This document shows, one piece after another, positions 14,407-15,319 of a DNA stretch of 15,319 bases. The DNA is from Ruminococcus sp. UBA7477 (lineage in GTDB: Bacteria > Bacillota > Clostridia > Oscillospirales > Ruminococcaceae). The stretch covers positions 829-16,147 of the forward strand of contig DLOT01000053.1 of assembly GCA_002479715.1 (NCBI GenBank). The letters run 5' to 3'. The notes beneath the pieces were generated by a model. It had not been told where the DNA came from, ran no database searches, and saw nothing but the letters and a program-made list of their open reading frames with translations. Position 1 is the first letter of the stretch; each line of letters begins with the position of its first letter. The translations under genes and the position numbers were made by a program.

Positions 14407-14913
14407 TCAATCACCTTTCGTATTATTATCAGTTAGTTTTTCTAAAAGCGCTCTTAGTTTTTCCGACTTGCCACTGTCACGAAACAATAACAGGAGTGTC
14501 AATACACCTGCCGCCGCGAATGCAGCAGCTCCTGCATAGAGCTTTATTGCGAGGCACACAAGTGCCAAAAACAGCGATACAACTATACAAGTTCCGCCGA
14601 AAATGCAGGTAGAAAGCGGTTTCATAAGTCTTCCGGTTATAACGCTCCCCTCGCCGTCAGGCAGGATGCAGCCGTAAAATGTGGTGGAAGAACCGTCGGT
14701 CTTTTTTGGTGCATGATGAGATACTCGGATCTTACCGCCGTTTCTGCTGCCGTAAAAGACCTCAGAAGTCCTGTATTTCTTAATAAAGCTGCTTACTCCT
14801 ATCACGCTTCCGCGAGCCTTGAAGGGAATGATCTTCCTGTCGAACCTGGCGGTCAGCTGTTTGACCGTTAAATCGGATCTGAGCCGCAGTTTTCTTGGCA
14901 AAATAATCATCAT
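14407..14913 (-). CDS. Hypothetical two-pass membrane protein between hisS and aspS
   Basis: Not recognised. The 168-residue product has a basic, beta-rich N-terminal part (1-98), with MMIILPRKLRLRSDLTVKQLTARFD, then a segment ending in YGCILPDGEGSVITGRLMKP that reads like a folded cytoplasmic domain. Two hydrophobic spans follow at about 101-123 and 127-144, and then a charged tail. Both ends are therefore probably cytoplasmic. Its ATG overlaps the hisS stop codon (ATGA) and its stop lies 2 bases before the aspS ATG, so all three are in one transcript. There is no good ribosome binding site of its own, which points to translational coupling with hisS. A second ATG directly follows the first. 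It is long and tightly packed enough to be a real gene, but the family and role are unknown. Confidence 0.75.
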   Translation of the reverse strand: MMIILPRKLRLRSDLTVKQLTARFDRKIIPFKARGSVIGVSSFIKKYRTSEVFYGSRNGGKIRVSHHAPKKTDGSSTTFYGCILPDGEGSVITGRLMKPLSTCIFGGTCIVVSLFLALVCLAIKLYAGAAAFAAAGVLTLLLLFRDSGKSEKLRALLEKLTDNNTKGD

Positions 14914-15319
14914 ACGTTTTCAAAGTCGGCGCCGCTAAACATTTTTGCAATAAGCTCGTTTGAAAAGCTTTCGACAAACCCCTCGCCCAGCTTGATCTCC
15001 TTTTCCTCGCCGCTCTCCATATCCTTAAGTTTAGCTTCACCGGCCGCCAGCTCGTTGCTTCCCAGAACGATACAGAACTTAGCGCCTATCTTATCGGCAT
15101 ATTTCATCTGAGCCTTTAGTCCTCTGCCTACAAGATCATACTCAGCCTTGTATCCCTCAGCGCGAAGCGACATGACAAGCTCCAGCGCCTTTTTCTGCGC
15201 TGCATCGTCCATAGCAGCAATATAAATGTCGCAGGTATCGGGAAGCAAAAAGTCACAGCCCTGTTTTTCCATTGTGATGATAAGCCGCTCCAGACCCGCT
15301 GCGAAGCCGAGTGCGGGAG
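14910..15319 (-). CDS. hisS: Histidyl-tRNA synthetase (C-terminal part)
   Basis: Class II synthetase charging tRNA(His). The gene runs off the right edge of the window, so only the last 136 codons are present. The first visible residues, PALGFAAGLERLIITM, are class II motif 3 (GFxxGLERL, with the arginine that contacts ATP). After a short linker comes the anticodon-binding alpha/beta domain, from about CDIYIAAMDD through YDLVGRGLKAQMKYADKIGAKFCIVLGSNEL to the C-terminus. No stop or frameshift interrupts this part. The stop codon overlaps the start of the next gene by 4 bases. Close linkage of hisS and aspS is common in Firmicutes and supports the call. Confidence 0.93.
   Translation of the reverse strand, partial: PALGFAAGLERLIITMEKQGCDFLLPDTCDIYIAAMDDAAQKKALELVMSLRAEGYKAEYDLVGRGLKAQMKYADKIGAKFCIVLGSNELAAGEAKLKDMESGEEKEIKLGEGFVESFSNELIAKMFSGADFENV

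Overview
This window looks like an ordinary chromosomal segment from a strictly or mainly anaerobic, low-to-moderate GC Gram-positive bacterium of the class Clostridia, probably near Ruminococcus/Oscillospiraceae. That placement is an inference from protein style, consensus SigA-type promoters, strong GGAGG-like ribosome binding sites, a class III (oxygen-sensitive) ribonucleotide reductase and a Gram-positive-type carboxypeptidase. I see no rRNA, tRNA, CRISPR array, insertion sequence, phage gene or attachment site. No intergenic stretch exceeds 300 bases.

Layout. (1) Positions 1-3154, minus strand: an anaerobic ribonucleotide reductase operon in the order nrdG (activase), nrdD (class III reductase with a fused C-terminal redoxin domain) and the first 11 codons of an FAD-dependent, thioredoxin-reductase-like gene. 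Its promoter is a textbook TTGACA-17-TATACT with a near-consensus NrdR box just upstream and a degenerate second box over the -10/spacer. (2) Positions 3411-8932, minus strand: a six-gene chemotaxis operon, cheA, cheW, cheR, cheB, a divergent second cheW-like gene and a DUF4236 membrane protein. It closes with a clear intrinsic terminator. The promoter is an extended -10 SigA type with an AT-rich palindrome at the UP-element position; I see no flagellar sigma factor (SigD/sigma-28) promoter. (3) Positions 9109-11741, plus strand: a D-alanyl-D-alanine carboxypeptidase (S11) gene, then guaB (IMP dehydrogenase) with its own promoter and a bidirectional terminator. (4) Positions 11895-12455, minus strand: a single-gene unit for a permuted papain-like hydrolase. 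(5) Positions 12623-15319, minus strand: hisS (3' part), an unrecognised two-pass membrane protein and aspS, packed so tightly that the three are probably translationally coupled.

How the genes work together. NrdG makes the glycyl radical on NrdD, and the fused redoxin plus the adjacent reductase would supply electrons for dNTP synthesis without oxygen, under NrdR control. CheA, CheW, CheR and CheB form the kinase, coupling and adaptation core of a chemosensory array. Receptors, CheY, CheC and CheD are not in the window. The rest is housekeeping: wall trimming, GMP synthesis and tRNA charging.

I do not see a clear undescribed system. The parts most worth a second look are the two uncharacterised membrane proteins embedded in conserved operons (after the che genes, and between hisS and aspS), the divergent second CheW, and the repeat and palindrome elements upstream of the carboxypeptidase and guaB. 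Several CDS starts were moved inward from the longest open frame on the basis of ribosome binding site spacing; each case is explained in its entry.
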